DNA of 57,861 bases from Selenomonadaceae bacterium (lineage in GTDB: Bacteria > Bacillota > Negativicutes > Selenomonadales > Selenomonadaceae). Shown piece after piece: positions 7,941 through 16,997 of the stretch; position 1 is the first letter of the stretch, and every line of letters starts with the position of its first letter. A model generated the notes under the pieces. It had not been told where the DNA came from and did not search any database. It saw only the letters and a list, made by a program, of their open reading frames with translations. The stretch is from positions 1 through 57,861 of the forward strand of contig JAUNIB010000012.1 in the NCBI GenBank assembly GCA_030523645.1, written 5' to 3'. A program made the translations under genes and the position numbers.

Positions 7941-9683
7941 TTAGAACTCGTAGGCCTTATGCACCTGCGTGTAGTGGGTATGGAGCAGGTGGTGGGATTT
8001 CTCGCTGAGAGGCTCGCCCAGGAACTCTTTATAGAGGGTGATGATATCCGGATTCTCGTGGGATTTCCGGAGGGTGAGTCCCTTGTCGATTTCATAGAGA
8101 GCGGCGATACGCTTCTTGCGGACCTCGTTGGTGGTGCCGTAGGGCTGTCCGCCGCCGCCGATGCAGCCGCCGGGGCAGGCCATGACTTCGATGAAGGTGT
8201 AGTCGCACTCACCGGATTTAATCTTTTCAAGGATGACTTTAGCGTTCTTCAGGGTGTGGACGATAGCGACCTTTACCTGAGTGCCGCCCAGGTCATAGGT
8301 GGCTTCCTTGATTCCGTCAAAGCCGCGGACATCCTCAAACTCCAGAGGAGTGGCTTCCTTGCCGGTAACTTTCTCATAGACGGTGCGGAGAGCTGCCTCC
8401 ATGACGCCGCCGGTAGCGCCGAAGATAGCGCCGGCACCGGAGCCGGTACCCAGCGGGCTGTCAAAGCTGCTTTCGGGTATCATATCGAAGCGGATGCCGA
8501 CATACTTGATGAGCTTGGCCAGCTCACGGGTGGTGAGGACGGCATCTACATCCTTGTGGCCGTGACGGCCCATTTCCGGACGGGCGGCTTCGTACTTCTT
8601 GGCGGTGCAGGGCATGATGGATACGGTAATGAGGTCATCGAGACGGATGCCCATCTTCTCCGCATAGTAGGTCTTGGCAATAGCACCGAACATGCTCATG
8701 GGGGACTTGGCTGTGGACAGGTGGGGAATCATCTCGGGATAGTGCTTCTCCAGATAGTTGACCCAGCCGGGGCTGCAGGAGGTAATCATGGGGAGAGTGC
8801 CGCCGTTCTGGAGACGGTGCAGCAGCTCGTGGCCTTCCTCCATGATGGTGAGGTCTGCGGCGAAATTGGTATCGAATACTTTATCAAAGCCCAGCATCTT
8901 CAGGGCGGTGACCATCTGACCGGTGACAATGCTGCCGGGCTTCTGACCGAGAGCATCGCCGAGGGATACACGGACTGCCGGAGCAATTTGGACGATAACA
9001 TGCTTGGAGGGATCCTGCAGCCAGTCAAGTACCTTGCGGGTATCGTCCTTCTCCATGATGGCACCGGTGGGGCAGACGAGGCTGCACTGACCGCAGAGGA
9101 TGCAGTCAGTCTCGGACATGTCCATATTGAAGGGCATGGTAGCTACGAGATTGTGGGTGCGTCCGGAGAAGCCGATGGCCTGAACACCCTGCACATCCTT
9201 GCAGGCTCTGATGCAGCGGCCGCACTTGATGCACTTGGAGGGATCGCGGACGATAGAGGGATTCGTATTGGGAGCAGTCTTGTACTTGCAGACATTGGGA
9301 AGATTGGATTTCTGAATATTGAAGCGGCTGCAGAGAGTCTGCAGGTCGCAGTTGCCGTTCTTGGCACAGGTGAGGCAGTCCTGATTGTGGTCAGCCATTA
9401 TGAGCTGGAGGATACCCACCTGAGTGTCGCGGACGATTTCCGTCTCAGTGTGGACTTCCATGCCCTCCCAGACCTCGGTAGAGCAGGCAGCCAGCAGGCG
9501 GTTCTTGCCCTTTACCTCGACGGAGCAGATACGGCAGCGGGCCTTTACACGCTGGTCGGGGTGGTAGCAGAGATGGGGGATATCGATGCCGATTTTCTTG
9601 GCGGCCTCGATAATCTTCGTGCCTTTGGGTACGGAGACGGGAATCTCATTTATTGTAAGGTTAATCATTACTTGTTCAGCCAT
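7941..9683 (-). CDS. hydA: [FeFe] hydrogenase catalytic subunit HydA (NAD-linked, trimeric)
   Basis: About 580 aa. In order it has an N-terminal plant-type [2Fe-2S] domain (CYHPDQRVKARCRIC), a His-ligated [4Fe-4S] segment (HNQDCLTCAKNGNC), two [4Fe-4S] motifs (CIKCGRCIRAC and CILCGQCSLVC) and the H-cluster domain with all three signatures: TSCSPGW, MPCTAKKYE and MACPGGCIGGGGQP. It makes or consumes H2 at the active-site di-iron cluster, with electrons exchanged through HydB and HydC in the cytoplasm. The start is ATG9683, one base after the hydB stop (TAACATG); an upstream GTG overlaps the SD AGGAGGT. The short C-terminal small-subunit-like tail is present. Confidence 0.95.
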   Translation of the reverse strand: MAEQVMINLTINEIPVSVPKGTKIIEAAKKIGIDIPHLCYHPDQRVKARCRICSVEVKGKNRLLAACSTEVWEGMEVHTETEIVRDTQVGILQLIMADHNQDCLTCAKNGNCDLQTLCSRFNIQKSNLPNVCKYKTAPNTNPSIVRDPSKCIKCGRCIRACKDVQGVQAIGFSGRTHNLVATMPFNMDMSETDCILCGQCSLVCPTGAIMEKDDTRKVLDWLQDPSKHVIVQIAPAVRVSLGDALGQKPGSIVTGQMVTALKMLGFDKVFDTNFAADLTIMEEGHELLHRLQNGGTLPMITSCSPGWVNYLEKHYPEMIPHLSTAKSPMSMFGAIAKTYYAEKMGIRLDDLITVSIMPCTAKKYEAARPEMGRHGHKDVDAVLTTRELAKLIKYVGIRFDMIPESSFDSPLGTGSGAGAIFGATGGVMEAALRTVYEKVTGKEATPLEFEDVRGFDGIKEATYDLGGTQVKVAIVHTLKNAKVILEKIKSGECDYTFIEVMACPGGCIGGGGQPYGTTNEVRKKRIAALYEIDKGLTLRKSHENPDIITLYKEFLGEPLSEKSHHLLHTHYTQVHKAYEF

Positions 9684-9684
9684 G

Positions 9685-10944
9685 TTAGCGGGCACCTCCT
9701 AATGTGAAAACCTCCGGGAAAACCTTCATGGCCGACAGCATTGCATTCTGTGCAGACTCGCCGAGACCGCAGAGGGAGGCGGTGGACATGACAGTAGCAA
9801 TCTTCTTCATATAGCGAAGGTCATCGGAAGTAGCGGTACCTTCAGCCAGCTTTTTGAGGATAATCTGGATATGGAGATTGCCCTCGCGGCAGGGGGTACA
9901 CTGACCGCAGCTCTCATGGACGAAGAAGTCCTGAGTATGACGGAGGAAATCAAGTACCGTGGTGCGGTCGTCGATAACGAGGATAGCACCGGAGCCGACA
10001 GTAACACCGGCGGCCTTCAGGTCATCGTAGGTATAGGGCGTATCGAGGATTCGCTCATCGCTGACCTTGCCGCTGGCACCGCCGAACTGGATGAGGCGAA
10101 TCTTGCGGCCGTCCTTTACGCCGCCGGCCAGACCGTAGATGATGTCGCGGACGGTAGTACCGAAGGGAATTTCATATACGCCCGGCTTGTTTACATTACC
10201 GGCGACGGAGATAAGCTTGGTACCGATGGACTCACCGGAGCCGAAGCTGCCGTAGTAGCCCTCGTCATCCAGCAGAAGATGAGGGACGATAGAGAAGCTC
10301 TCGACATTGTTTACGGTAGTAGGCAGGGCAAAGAGACCGCTGACCTTCATGAAAGGCGGCTTCATACGGGGACGGCCGCCCTTGCCTTCGATGGAGCGGA
10401 TGAGGGCGGTACCCTCGCCGCAGACATAGGCACCGGCACCGGAGTACAGGTGGATATGGAAGGAGAAATCGGTACCGAGGATATTATCACCCAGCAGATT
10501 CTTTGCGGTGGCCTCGTCAATGGCGTTCTGGAGATGCTGACGGAGATGGCGGTATTCCTCGCGGAGATAGATATAGCCATCCTGTGCGTTTACTACATGA
10601 CCGCAGATGGTCATGCCTTCGATAAGATTGAAGGGGTCATTCTTGATAAGCTCGCGGTCCTTGAAGGTGCATGGCTCGCCTTCATCGGCGTTGCAGATAA
10701 CAACCTTCTTCGGTTTGTTGACGGCTCTGGACTGGGACCACTTGGTACCCATATCGTAGGCTGCACCGCCGCGGCCCTTTACCTTTACGCTGGCAATGAG
10801 GGTAGCGATGTCCTCGCCGTCCATCTTTATAGCTTTTTTCAGAGCCTCATAGCCGCCGATGCTCAGATAGGAGTCCAGCGACAGGGGATTGTATCGGCCG
10901 AAATTCTTTGTGATGAAGCCGGCCGTCAATGGTTGATTTGACAT
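9685..10944 (-). CDS. hydB: NuoF-like flavoprotein subunit HydB of the [FeFe] hydrogenase
   Basis: 419 aa. It carries the NADH-binding glycine-rich motif (KGRGGAAYDMGTKW), the FMN site (GAGAYVCGEGTALIRSIEG, NADEGEP), an SLBB segment and the N3-type [4Fe-4S] motif CGQCTPCREG. It exchanges electrons with NAD(H). It is shorter than the roughly 600-aa HydB of Thermotoga type: the N-terminal thioredoxin-like [2Fe-2S] domain and the C-terminal ferredoxin domain are both absent. It lies between hydC (28 bp upstream) and hydA (1 bp downstream), so translation is probably coupled. Confidence 0.93.
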   Translation of the reverse strand: MSNQPLTAGFITKNFGRYNPLSLDSYLSIGGYEALKKAIKMDGEDIATLIASVKVKGRGGAAYDMGTKWSQSRAVNKPKKVVICNADEGEPCTFKDRELIKNDPFNLIEGMTICGHVVNAQDGYIYLREEYRHLRQHLQNAIDEATAKNLLGDNILGTDFSFHIHLYSGAGAYVCGEGTALIRSIEGKGGRPRMKPPFMKVSGLFALPTTVNNVESFSIVPHLLLDDEGYYGSFGSGESIGTKLISVAGNVNKPGVYEIPFGTTVRDIIYGLAGGVKDGRKIRLIQFGGASGKVSDERILDTPYTYDDLKAAGVTVGSGAILVIDDRTTVLDFLRHTQDFFVHESCGQCTPCREGNLHIQIILKKLAEGTATSDDLRYMKKIATVMSTASLCGLGESAQNAMLSAMKVFPEVFTLGGAR

Positions 10945-10972
10945 ATTTCTCTCCCTTTCTTAAACAAGCCGG

Positions 10973-11473
10973 TCAGGCAAACTGACGAAGTACCTCGGCG
11001 ATTTTTTCCTTTGTGTCCATGTGACCGTATACAACGCCGTCAATGCGAATAGCCGGGGCTACATCGCAGGCACCGAAGCAGGGAACTGCCTCCAGAGCGA
11101 AGCGGCCGTCGTAGGTAATCTCGCCGAAATCAATGCCCAAAAGCTCCTTCAGATACTCATAGGTGTTGTCGTTGTCATTGATATGGCAGACGATGGAGCG
11201 GCAGAGCTGGATGGGATGCTTTGCCCGGGGCTGAGCGGAGAGGGCAGAGTAGAATGTAAGGCAGTCGTAGATAACAGAAACAGGAATAGGAAGTTTCTGC
11301 GCGATATAGAAGGCTACGCTTTTCGGAATATAGTTGTTTTCAATCAAGTCCTGTGTGTCTAAAAGCACGCCGACGATTTGGGTGAAATCGTGGTTATGCT
11401 TTTCCAGTACATCGTCGATTTTTGCAGCGAGTTCGGGGCTGATGACGAAGTCCTGTGCATCTGCGTTAAGCAT
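10973..11473 (-). CDS. hydC: NuoE-like [2Fe-2S] subunit HydC of the [FeFe] hydrogenase
   Basis: About 166 aa, a thioredoxin-like ferredoxin of the NuoE/HydC family. The four cluster cysteines are seen as CRSIVC and CFGAC, in the spacing expected for a [2Fe-2S] cluster. The protein should pass electrons between the HydB flavin and HydA. The start chosen is ATG11473, preceded by AGGAGGAAAAGAT; the longer in-frame start at 11521 lacks an SD and overlaps the promoter. It is the first gene of hydCBA. Confidence 0.92.
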   Translation of the reverse strand: MLNADAQDFVISPELAAKIDDVLEKHNHDFTQIVGVLLDTQDLIENNYIPKSVAFYIAQKLPIPVSVIYDCLTFYSALSAQPRAKHPIQLCRSIVCHINDNDNTYEYLKELLGIDFGEITYDGRFALEAVPCFGACDVAPAIRIDGVVYGHMDTKEKIAEVLRQFA

Positions 11474-11519
11474 ATCTTTTCCTCCTGAAATAAATGGGTG
11501 CCCAAAAATATTAAAGGAC

Positions 11520-11525
11520 ATTATA
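11520..11525 (-). promoter_or_regulatory. -10 element of the hydCBA operon
   Basis: TATAAT on the minus strand lies in the 72-bp gap between hypF and hydC. The -35 region is weak. It suggests that hydCBA can be transcribed apart from hypF. Confidence 0.5.
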
Positions 11526-11545
11526 TCGTGTATTACAGCAAAAAT

Positions 11546-13759
11546 CTACTGTTTTTTGTAAAGTATACACAATCCATGAAGTGCCTGTCCGACAGATATT
11601 CCTCCGTCGTTGGCCGGTATCTGGCGGTGGGTGAGGACACGGAAGTCGGACTCGGCGAGAAGGGCGGCGGTAAGCCTCGTGAGGAGAGCGTTCTGAAAGA
11701 CTCCGCCGCTGAGGGCGACAGTGGAAAGTCTGGTAGTCTCTCTGGCCTTTTCACAGGCAGCGGCTGTCCATCGGGCAAGGCTCTCGTGAAATCTGTAAGC
11801 GGGACTGTCCTCATGGGCGGCGGCAAATTCCAGAGCCATTGCCGCCTCACCCTCGAAGCTGCTTTCACCTTTCAGCCCCAGCATGGCGGCACAGGCATCG
11901 AACAGCCGGCCGACGCTGGTGGATTTCACGCAGTTTACATTGTTCTTCAGCTGGAAATCTATTGCCGCAAGCTCCGAAGGGGAGACAAGCCTGTCGGCAG
12001 AATGACCGGCTGTTGACAGCAGGGGAGATGAATATCCCTGCTGTATCAGGGCGGCGGCAATTTTCCGTCCGCTGCGGGCGGCAGAATCCCCGCCGGGCTG
12101 GAGGAAGGGGGGGATGGAGTCGAGCCGTCGGAAGCCGTGAAGGTCACAGCGGAGAATTTCTCCTCCCCAGATTGTCCCGTCTTCTCCGTAGCCGGTGCCG
12201 TCAAAGGCTGCGCCGATGACCGGCTCCCGGTAGTCGTTGTCCGCCATGCAGGACAGAATGTGGGCGTAATGGTGCTGAATCTGAACAAGGGGGACAGACA
12301 GCTTCTCTGACAGGCGCTTTGCCGCGGCCAGGGAATTGTACCGGGGATGAAGGTCGGCAATGATGATGTCCGGATTTATTTCCAGCAGGCTCATCATGCG
12401 GAGGACAGATTCCTCCAGAGCCTCGGCGGTCCGCAGGTCAGTCATGTCACCGATATACGGAGAGGGATAGAGGAGAGTGTCCTTAGCCAGACAAAAGGCA
12501 TTTTTCAGCTCGCTGCCGATAGCCAGCACTGTGCCTTTCATTTCACCTGAGAGAATAACGGGCAGCGGCGCATAGCCGCGGCTCCGGCGAATCATCATCG
12601 GCTTATTATCCGTTATGGATATTACCGAGTCGTCGGCCCGCAGCAGGATAGGGCGGTCGTTGGTGAGTACCGTGTCAGCGATACCGGTGGACAGCAGATA
12701 CTCCCTCGCCTCTTCATCGGTACGGCAGATGGGCGCGCCGGAGGGATTGCCGCTGGTCATTACCAGTGCGGCCGGCATTCGGTCATTGAGACCGTCCGGA
12801 TAGTCAAAAAGAAGCTGATGGAGAGGCGTGTAGGGGAGCATGACACCAATACGAGGATTGCCGGGAGCCACTTCCTCGGCAGCAGTACAGCCGGCGGCTC
12901 TCTCCAGCAGGAGAATGGGCTTCTGAGGGCCGGTCAGGAGCTGTCGGGTCTCGGCGGTGGGGATAACGCACTCCCGGCTGATGGTGTCCATGTCCTTCAT
13001 CATCAGAGCGAAGGGCTTGGACGGACGGTTCTTTCGCTGCCGCAGAGCGGATACGGCTCGGCTGTCGGCGGCACTGCAGACAAGATGGAATCCGCCGAGT
13101 CCCTTGATGGCTGCAATGTTTCCTTCTATTATATTAGCTCTTATTCTGGTGATGGCCTCACCGTCCTGCTCCTGCCCATCGAGAATAAATACCTTGGGGC
13201 CGCAGTGGGGACAGCACACCGGCTGGGCATCGTAGCGGCGATTGGCCGGGTCGGTGTATTCCCGGCGGCACTCCTCGCACATAGGGAAACCTCCCATGGA
13301 CGTCCGCTCCCGGTCGTAGGGCATGGATTTCAGAATAGTCAGCCGCGGCCCGCAGGCGGTGCAGTTGATGAAGGGATGGAGATAGCGGCGGCTGTTCCTG
13401 TCGTACATCTCACGGCGGCACTTGCCGCAGATGGCGATGTCGGGAGAGACGAAGACGGCACCGGCTTCCTGTTCGCTGTCAATGATTGAGAAGGGCGCGG
13501 TCAATAGTCCGGCAGCGGGCGCCGAGGGAGCAGGGCGCACATCCAGTTTCAGTATGGCTGCCCGCTCCGGAGCTTCATTCTTTAGCCGGGAGAGAAAGGT
13601 ATCGAGCTGCGGCTCGCTGCACTGTATAGTCAGCTCCACATAGGAGCCGCGGTTTCGGACAGAGCCGGCCAGACCCATCTCTCGGGCCAGTCTGGCCACG
13701 AAGGGGCGGAAGCCGACGCCCTGAACGATGCCGAAAATTTTTATGATAAAGGATGTCAT
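11546..13759 (-). CDS. hypF: Carbamoyltransferase HypF ([NiFe] hydrogenase maturation)
   Basis: 737 aa with the complete HypF layout. An acylphosphatase-like domain at the N-terminus (GIVQGVGFRPFV) is followed by two zinc-finger motifs (CGKCRREMYD...CTACGPR and CEECRREYTD...CCPHCGP). A YrdC/Sua5-like domain (RKNRPSKPFALMMK) and a Kae1-like domain with HHYAH and GGVFQN complete it. HypF carbamoylates HypE on the way to the CN ligands of [NiFe] enzymes. The start is ATG13759 with SD AAAGGAA; an upstream in-frame start lies in the 184-bp repeat. The gene is directly upstream of an [FeFe] hydrogenase operon, which does not need HypF. Confidence 0.94.
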   Translation of the reverse strand: MTSFIIKIFGIVQGVGFRPFVARLAREMGLAGSVRNRGSYVELTIQCSEPQLDTFLSRLKNEAPERAAILKLDVRPAPSAPAAGLLTAPFSIIDSEQEAGAVFVSPDIAICGKCRREMYDRNSRRYLHPFINCTACGPRLTILKSMPYDRERTSMGGFPMCEECRREYTDPANRRYDAQPVCCPHCGPKVFILDGQEQDGEAITRIRANIIEGNIAAIKGLGGFHLVCSAADSRAVSALRQRKNRPSKPFALMMKDMDTISRECVIPTAETRQLLTGPQKPILLLERAAGCTAAEEVAPGNPRIGVMLPYTPLHQLLFDYPDGLNDRMPAALVMTSGNPSGAPICRTDEEAREYLLSTGIADTVLTNDRPILLRADDSVISITDNKPMMIRRSRGYAPLPVILSGEMKGTVLAIGSELKNAFCLAKDTLLYPSPYIGDMTDLRTAEALEESVLRMMSLLEINPDIIIADLHPRYNSLAAAKRLSEKLSVPLVQIQHHYAHILSCMADNDYREPVIGAAFDGTGYGEDGTIWGGEILRCDLHGFRRLDSIPPFLQPGGDSAARSGRKIAAALIQQGYSSPLLSTAGHSADRLVSPSELAAIDFQLKNNVNCVKSTSVGRLFDACAAMLGLKGESSFEGEAAMALEFAAAHEDSPAYRFHESLARWTAAACEKARETTRLSTVALSGGVFQNALLTRLTAALLAESDFRVLTHRQIPANDGGISVGQALHGLCILYKKQ

Positions 13760-13790
13760 TGTATTCCTTTCAAAGTTGCTATAGGGGTTT

Positions 13791-14158
13791 CCCACAGGCG
13801 ATTGGGGTAACTGTTGCACAGGCCAATAGGCTCCCATTGAGGGGAGCTGTCAGCGAAGCTGACTGAGGGGTGCAGAAAGACAGCTTCCGAACTGTCACCC
13901 CTCCGGCCTCGCTGAGCTCGGCCACCTCCCCTAGAGGGGAGGCTTCCTTACGCCGAGGATTATCGTAGGTGTCGCCCACAGGCGATTGGGGTAACTGTTG
14001 CACAGGCTAATAGGCTCCCATTGAGGGGAGCTGTCAGCGAAGCTGACTGAGGGGTGCAGAAAGACAGCTTCCGAACTGTCACCCCTCCGGCCTCGCTGAG
14101 CTCGGCCACCTCCCCTAGAGGGGAGGCTTCCTTACGCCGGGGATTATCGTAGGTGTCG
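13791..14158. repeat. Two tandem 184-bp repeat units with palindromic inner element
   Basis: The unit beginning CCCACAGGCG at 13791 recurs at 13975 and its first 10 bases recur again at 14159, giving a constant period of 184 bp. The copies differ at only a few bases (for example GGCCAATAGG and GGCTAATAGG). Each unit contains a roughly 115-bp palindrome-rich element (13829-13943 and 14013-14127), starting GGCTCCCATTGAGGGGAG and ending CCTAGAGGGGAGGC. A third copy of that element lies at 22482-22596. Confidence 0.92.
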
Positions 14159-14229
14159 CCCGCAGGCGACCTGCTGTATTTTTAGAAAATTATAACTTAA
14201 CCGAAGCCCTTCTGCCACAAAAATTTTTG

Positions 14230-14258
14230 TTTACAGAGCATCAGCCCTGTGCTATAAT
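14230..14258 (+). promoter_or_regulatory. Sigma-A promoter of rpsO
   Basis: TTTACA (14230-14235) and TATAAT (14253-14258) are spaced by 17 bp, about 110 bp upstream of the rpsO start. Confidence 0.82.
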
Positions 14259-14264
14259 ACCAAA

Positions 14265-14368
14265 AGTTGTGTCGGCAGAAGCCGGCCTAGTTTATACCGC
14301 AGCTGAGAGTGCGACACTCCGACGCTCCCCCGGTTGACGGCAGATTTATTTACAGGAGGAATTATCCA
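14265..14368 (+). promoter_or_regulatory. Structured rpsO 5' leader, possible S15 autoregulatory site
   Basis: The roughly 100-nt leader has several possible helices. GTGTCG (14269-14274) pairs with CGACAC (14312-14317) around an inner CGGC/GCCG hairpin, and the strand after it is GC-rich. Many bacteria fold the S15 mRNA leader into an S15-binding structure, though the shapes differ between phyla. That this leader binds S15 is an inference; the folding was done by eye. Confidence 0.4.
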
Positions 14369-14635
14369 ATGCTTACCAACGAAGAAAAATCCGCAATTTG
14401 CAAAGAGTTTGCTCAGCACGAAGGCGACACCGGCTCTCCGGAAGTACAGGTTGCTCTTCTCACCAAGCGCATCACCCAGCTCACTGACCATCTCCGCGTT
14501 TTCAAGAAGGACTTCGCTTCCCGTCGCGGTCTTCTGAAGATGGTTGGTCATCGTCGTCGTCTGCTCGCATACCTCCAGAAGAAGGATCTCGAGCGCTATC
14601 GTGCCCTCATTGCCAAGCTCGGTCTTCGCAAGTAA
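14369..14635 (+). CDS. rpsO: 30S ribosomal protein S15
   Basis: 88 aa, the usual S15 length. The conserved core [19 protein letters not shown], the [19 protein letters not shown] helix and [10 protein letters not shown] are all present. S15 is a primary 16S rRNA binder in the 30S platform. ATG14369 follows ACAGGAGGA; the longer in-frame reading has no SD. It is followed by pnp, the classical neighbour in many bacteria. Confidence 0.98.
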   Translation: MLTNEEKSAICKEFAQHEGDTGSPEVQVALLTKRITQLTDHLRVFKKDFASRRGLLKMVGHRRRLLAYLQKKDLERYRALIAKLGLRK

Positions 14636-14647
14636 TATCGTTATCCG

Positions 14648-14673
14648 GAAGCGGGGATATTCCCCGCTTCTTT
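14648..14673 (+). terminator. Terminator-like hairpin between rpsO and pnp
   Basis: GAAGCGGGGA and TCCCCGCTTC form a 10-bp perfect stem with a TAT loop, followed by only three T. It probably terminates part of the rpsO transcripts while letting some proceed into pnp. Confidence 0.75.
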
Positions 14674-14682
14674 ACATTATGC

Positions 14683-14701
14683 GCAGGGGTTTTTTCCCTG
14701 C
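14683..14701 (+). promoter_or_regulatory. Hairpin in the pnp leader
   Basis: GCAGGG pairs with CCCTGC around GTTTTTT, 40 nt before the pnp start. Leader stems of pnp are known targets of RNase III/PNPase autoregulation in enterobacteria; whether this is so here is unknown. Confidence 0.4.
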
Positions 14702-14740
14702 AGGAATGAGACAGTGGAAGAGTTTAGGAGGAAAAATTAA

Positions 14741-16813
14741 ATGAACACTTTTCAGATGGAAGTAGGCGGCCGTCCCTTTGTCATCGAGCATGGCAAGCTG
14801 GCAAAGCAGTCAAACGGTGCCGTCCTCGTCCGCTACGGTGAGACCGTTGTTCTCGTCTGTGCTGTAGCATCCAAGGAGCCGCGCGAAGGCGTTGACTTCT
14901 TCCCGCTTACCGTTGACTACGAAGAAAAAATGTATGCCGTAGGCAAGATTCCCGGCGGCTTCATCAAGCGCGAAGGCCGTCCCGGCAACAGCGGCATCCT
15001 GCGGGCTCGTCTTATCGACCGCCCCATTCGCCCGCTTTTCCCGAAGGGCTTCCGCAATGATGTAAATGTCATCGCAACCGTCCTCTCCGTAGAGCAGGAC
15101 AACGCCCCGGAAATCGCTGCCATGATTGGTGCATCCTGCGCCCTCGGCGTTTCCGATATCCCGTTCAATGGCCCCATCGCCGGCGTAAAGGTCGGCCGTG
15201 TCGATGGCCAGTTTGTCATCAACCCCACCGTCGAGCAGCGTGCCAAGTCTGACCTCGACCTGACCATTGCCGGTTCCTATGATGCCGTTATGATGGTTGA
15301 GGCCGGTGCCAACGAGCTGCCCGAGGAAGTAATCCTTGAGTCTATCCTCTTCGGTCACGAGGAGATTAAGCGTATCGTTGAGTTCCAGCGCGGCATCGTT
15401 GCTCAGGTCGGCAAAGAGAAGCGCGAAGTTAAGCTCTTCGAGGTTCCGGCTGACATGGAGCAGGCTATCCGCGACTTCGCTGAGGCCCGCCTCGATGCAG
15501 CTGTACGCAACCCGGACAAGCTGAACCGCGACGAAAACATCGCTGCCATCAATGCAGAGACCATGGAAAAATTCCTTGCCGAGTATCCTGACCAGGCTAA
15601 GGAAATTGCCCAGCTCCTTCACGATATCGAGAAGGACATCGTCCGCCGCATGATTACCCATGAGAAGATTCGTCCGGACGGCCGTGCCCTTGATGAAGTA
15701 CGCCCGGTAAGCTGCGAAGTCGGCATTCTGCCTCGCACCCACGGTACCGGCCTCTTCACCCGCGGTCAGACTCAGATTCTCACCGTCACTACTCTCGGCT
15801 CCCTGGCTGACGAGCAGACCATCGATGACCTCACCACTGAGAAGACCAAGCGCTACATCCACCAGTACAACTTCCCGGGCTACAGCGTAGGCGAGGCTCG
15901 TCCTTCCCGCGGTCCCGGCCGTCGTGAAATCGGTCACGGCGCACTGGCTGAGCGTGCCCTCGTACCGGTAATCCCCTCCGCTGAGGAATTCCCGTATATG
16001 TTCCGCCTCGTTTCCGAGGTTCTCGAGTCCAACGGCTCCAGCTCCATGGGTTCCGTCTGCGGCTCCACTCTCTCCCTCATGAATGCAGGTGTTCCCATTA
16101 AGCGCCCCGTTTCCGGTGTTGCTATGGGTCTCGTCAAGGACGGCGAGGACTACACCATCCTCACCGATATTCAGGGCATGGAAGATGCTCTCGGCGATAT
16201 GGACTTCAAGGTAGCCGGTACCTCCGAAGGTATCACCGCTATCCAGATGGATATCAAGATTGCCGGCATCACCCGTGACATTCTCTCCTCCGCTCTGGAG
16301 CAGGCCAAGCGCGGCCGTGCCTTCATCATGGGCAAGATGATGGAGTGCATCTCCGAGCCGGCCAAGGAGCTTTCCAAGTACGCTCCGAGAGTCACCGAGA
16401 TTCACATTGATGTTGACAAGATTCGCAATGTCATTGGACCGGGCGGCAAGATGATTAAGGCCCTCACCGCTGAGACCAACACTCAGATTGATGTTCAGGA
16501 TGACGGTACCGTTCTCGTTACTGCTGTCAATGTTCAGGACTCCGAGCGGGCCATTGCCAAGATTAAGGACCTCACCCGTGATGTGGAAGTCGGCGTTGTC
16601 TACAAGGGCCGCGTAACCCGCATTATGAACTTCGGTGCCTTCGTTGAAGTTCTCCCGGGCAAGGAAGGTCTCTGCCATATCTCTCAGCTGGCCAAGGAGC
16701 GCGTCGCTCGCGTAGAGGATGTCGTACAGGTTGGCGACGAGATTGATGTCAAGGTCGTTGAAATTGACCGTCAGGGTCGCGTCAATGTATCCCACAAGGT
16801 ACTGCTTTCCTAA
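14741..16813 (+). CDS. pnp: Polyribonucleotide nucleotidyltransferase (PNPase)
   Basis: 690 aa. There are two RNase PH-like domains separated by an all-helical domain: the first contains [21 protein letters not shown], the second carries the catalytic-side motif [23 protein letters not shown] domain ([15 protein letters not shown]) and an S1 domain ([26 protein letters not shown]) follow. It degrades RNA 3' to 5' by phosphorolysis as a trimer and usually works with RNase E or Y. The length is slightly below the usual 700 because the acidic C-terminal tail after S1 is missing. TTAGGAGGAAAAATTAA precedes the ATG. Confidence 0.98.
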   Translation: MNTFQMEVGGRPFVIEHGKLAKQSNGAVLVRYGETVVLVCAVASKEPREGVDFFPLTVDYEEKMYAVGKIPGGFIKREGRPGNSGILRARLIDRPIRPLFPKGFRNDVNVIATVLSVEQDNAPEIAAMIGASCALGVSDIPFNGPIAGVKVGRVDGQFVINPTVEQRAKSDLDLTIAGSYDAVMMVEAGANELPEEVILESILFGHEEIKRIVEFQRGIVAQVGKEKREVKLFEVPADMEQAIRDFAEARLDAAVRNPDKLNRDENIAAINAETMEKFLAEYPDQAKEIAQLLHDIEKDIVRRMITHEKIRPDGRALDEVRPVSCEVGILPRTHGTGLFTRGQTQILTVTTLGSLADEQTIDDLTTEKTKRYIHQYNFPGYSVGEARPSRGPGRREIGHGALAERALVPVIPSAEEFPYMFRLVSEVLESNGSSSMGSVCGSTLSLMNAGVPIKRPVSGVAMGLVKDGEDYTILTDIQGMEDALGDMDFKVAGTSEGITAIQMDIKIAGITRDILSSALEQAKRGRAFIMGKMMECISEPAKELSKYAPRVTEIHIDVDKIRNVIGPGGKMIKALTAETNTQIDVQDDGTVLVTAVNVQDSERAIAKIKDLTRDVEVGVVYKGRVTRIMNFGAFVEVLPGKEGLCHISQLAKERVARVEDVVQVGDEIDVKVVEIDRQGRVNVSHKVLLS

Positions 16814-16822
16814 AGAATTCTA

Positions 16823-16918
16823 ACCTCATCCGTCGCCTTCGGCGCCACCTTCCCCAGAGGGGAAGGTTACGACCCTCCCCATTGGGGAGGGGGGACCGGC
16901 GAAGCCGGTGGGTGAGGT
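16823..16918. repeat. Palindromic ACCTCATCCGTC...GGTGAGGT element, copy A
   Basis: About 95 bp bounded by ACCTCA (16823-16828) and TGAGGT (16913-16918). Internal hairpins are GTCGCCTTCGGCG, CCTTCCCCAGAGGGGAAGG, CCCTCCCCATTGGGGAGGG and ACCGGCGAAGCCGGT. Further copies are at 17526 (interrupted) and 22335 (inverted). It has no coding potential of its own and resembles a non-autonomous mobile palindromic repeat. Confidence 0.85.
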
Positions 16919-16938
16919 CATACAAACTAAAACAAAGC

Positions 16939-16980
16939 AAGGAGTGTGAAAAATGAGCAATCATTTTTCACACTCCTTTT
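16939..16980 (+). terminator. Long hairpin with GAAAAATGA core, copy 3
   Basis: AAGGAGTGT then GAAAAATGA, loop GCAA, TCATTTTTC then ACACTCCTTTT. It is a perfect 18-bp stem ending in T5 on the plus strand, between pnp and tadA, so it can terminate the pnp transcript 125 bp after its stop. It ends only 17 bp before the tadA start codon. Confidence 0.85.
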
Positions 16981-16997
16981 TGTTACAGAGGTAACCT

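Noticed and set aside
7893..9707. A 604-codon plus-strand frame across hydA
   Set aside because: The minus strand carries all H-cluster and iron-sulfur signatures of HydA. The plus frame is a shadow.
13791..14158. CRISPR-like tandem repeats
   Set aside because: The repeat unit is 184 bp in only two copies with no spacers. Nothing resembling a CRISPR array or cas genes was seen in the window.
14810..16795. A 661-codon minus-strand frame across pnp
   Set aside because: PNPase on the plus strand is unmistakable. The long antisense frame follows from its GC-biased codons.
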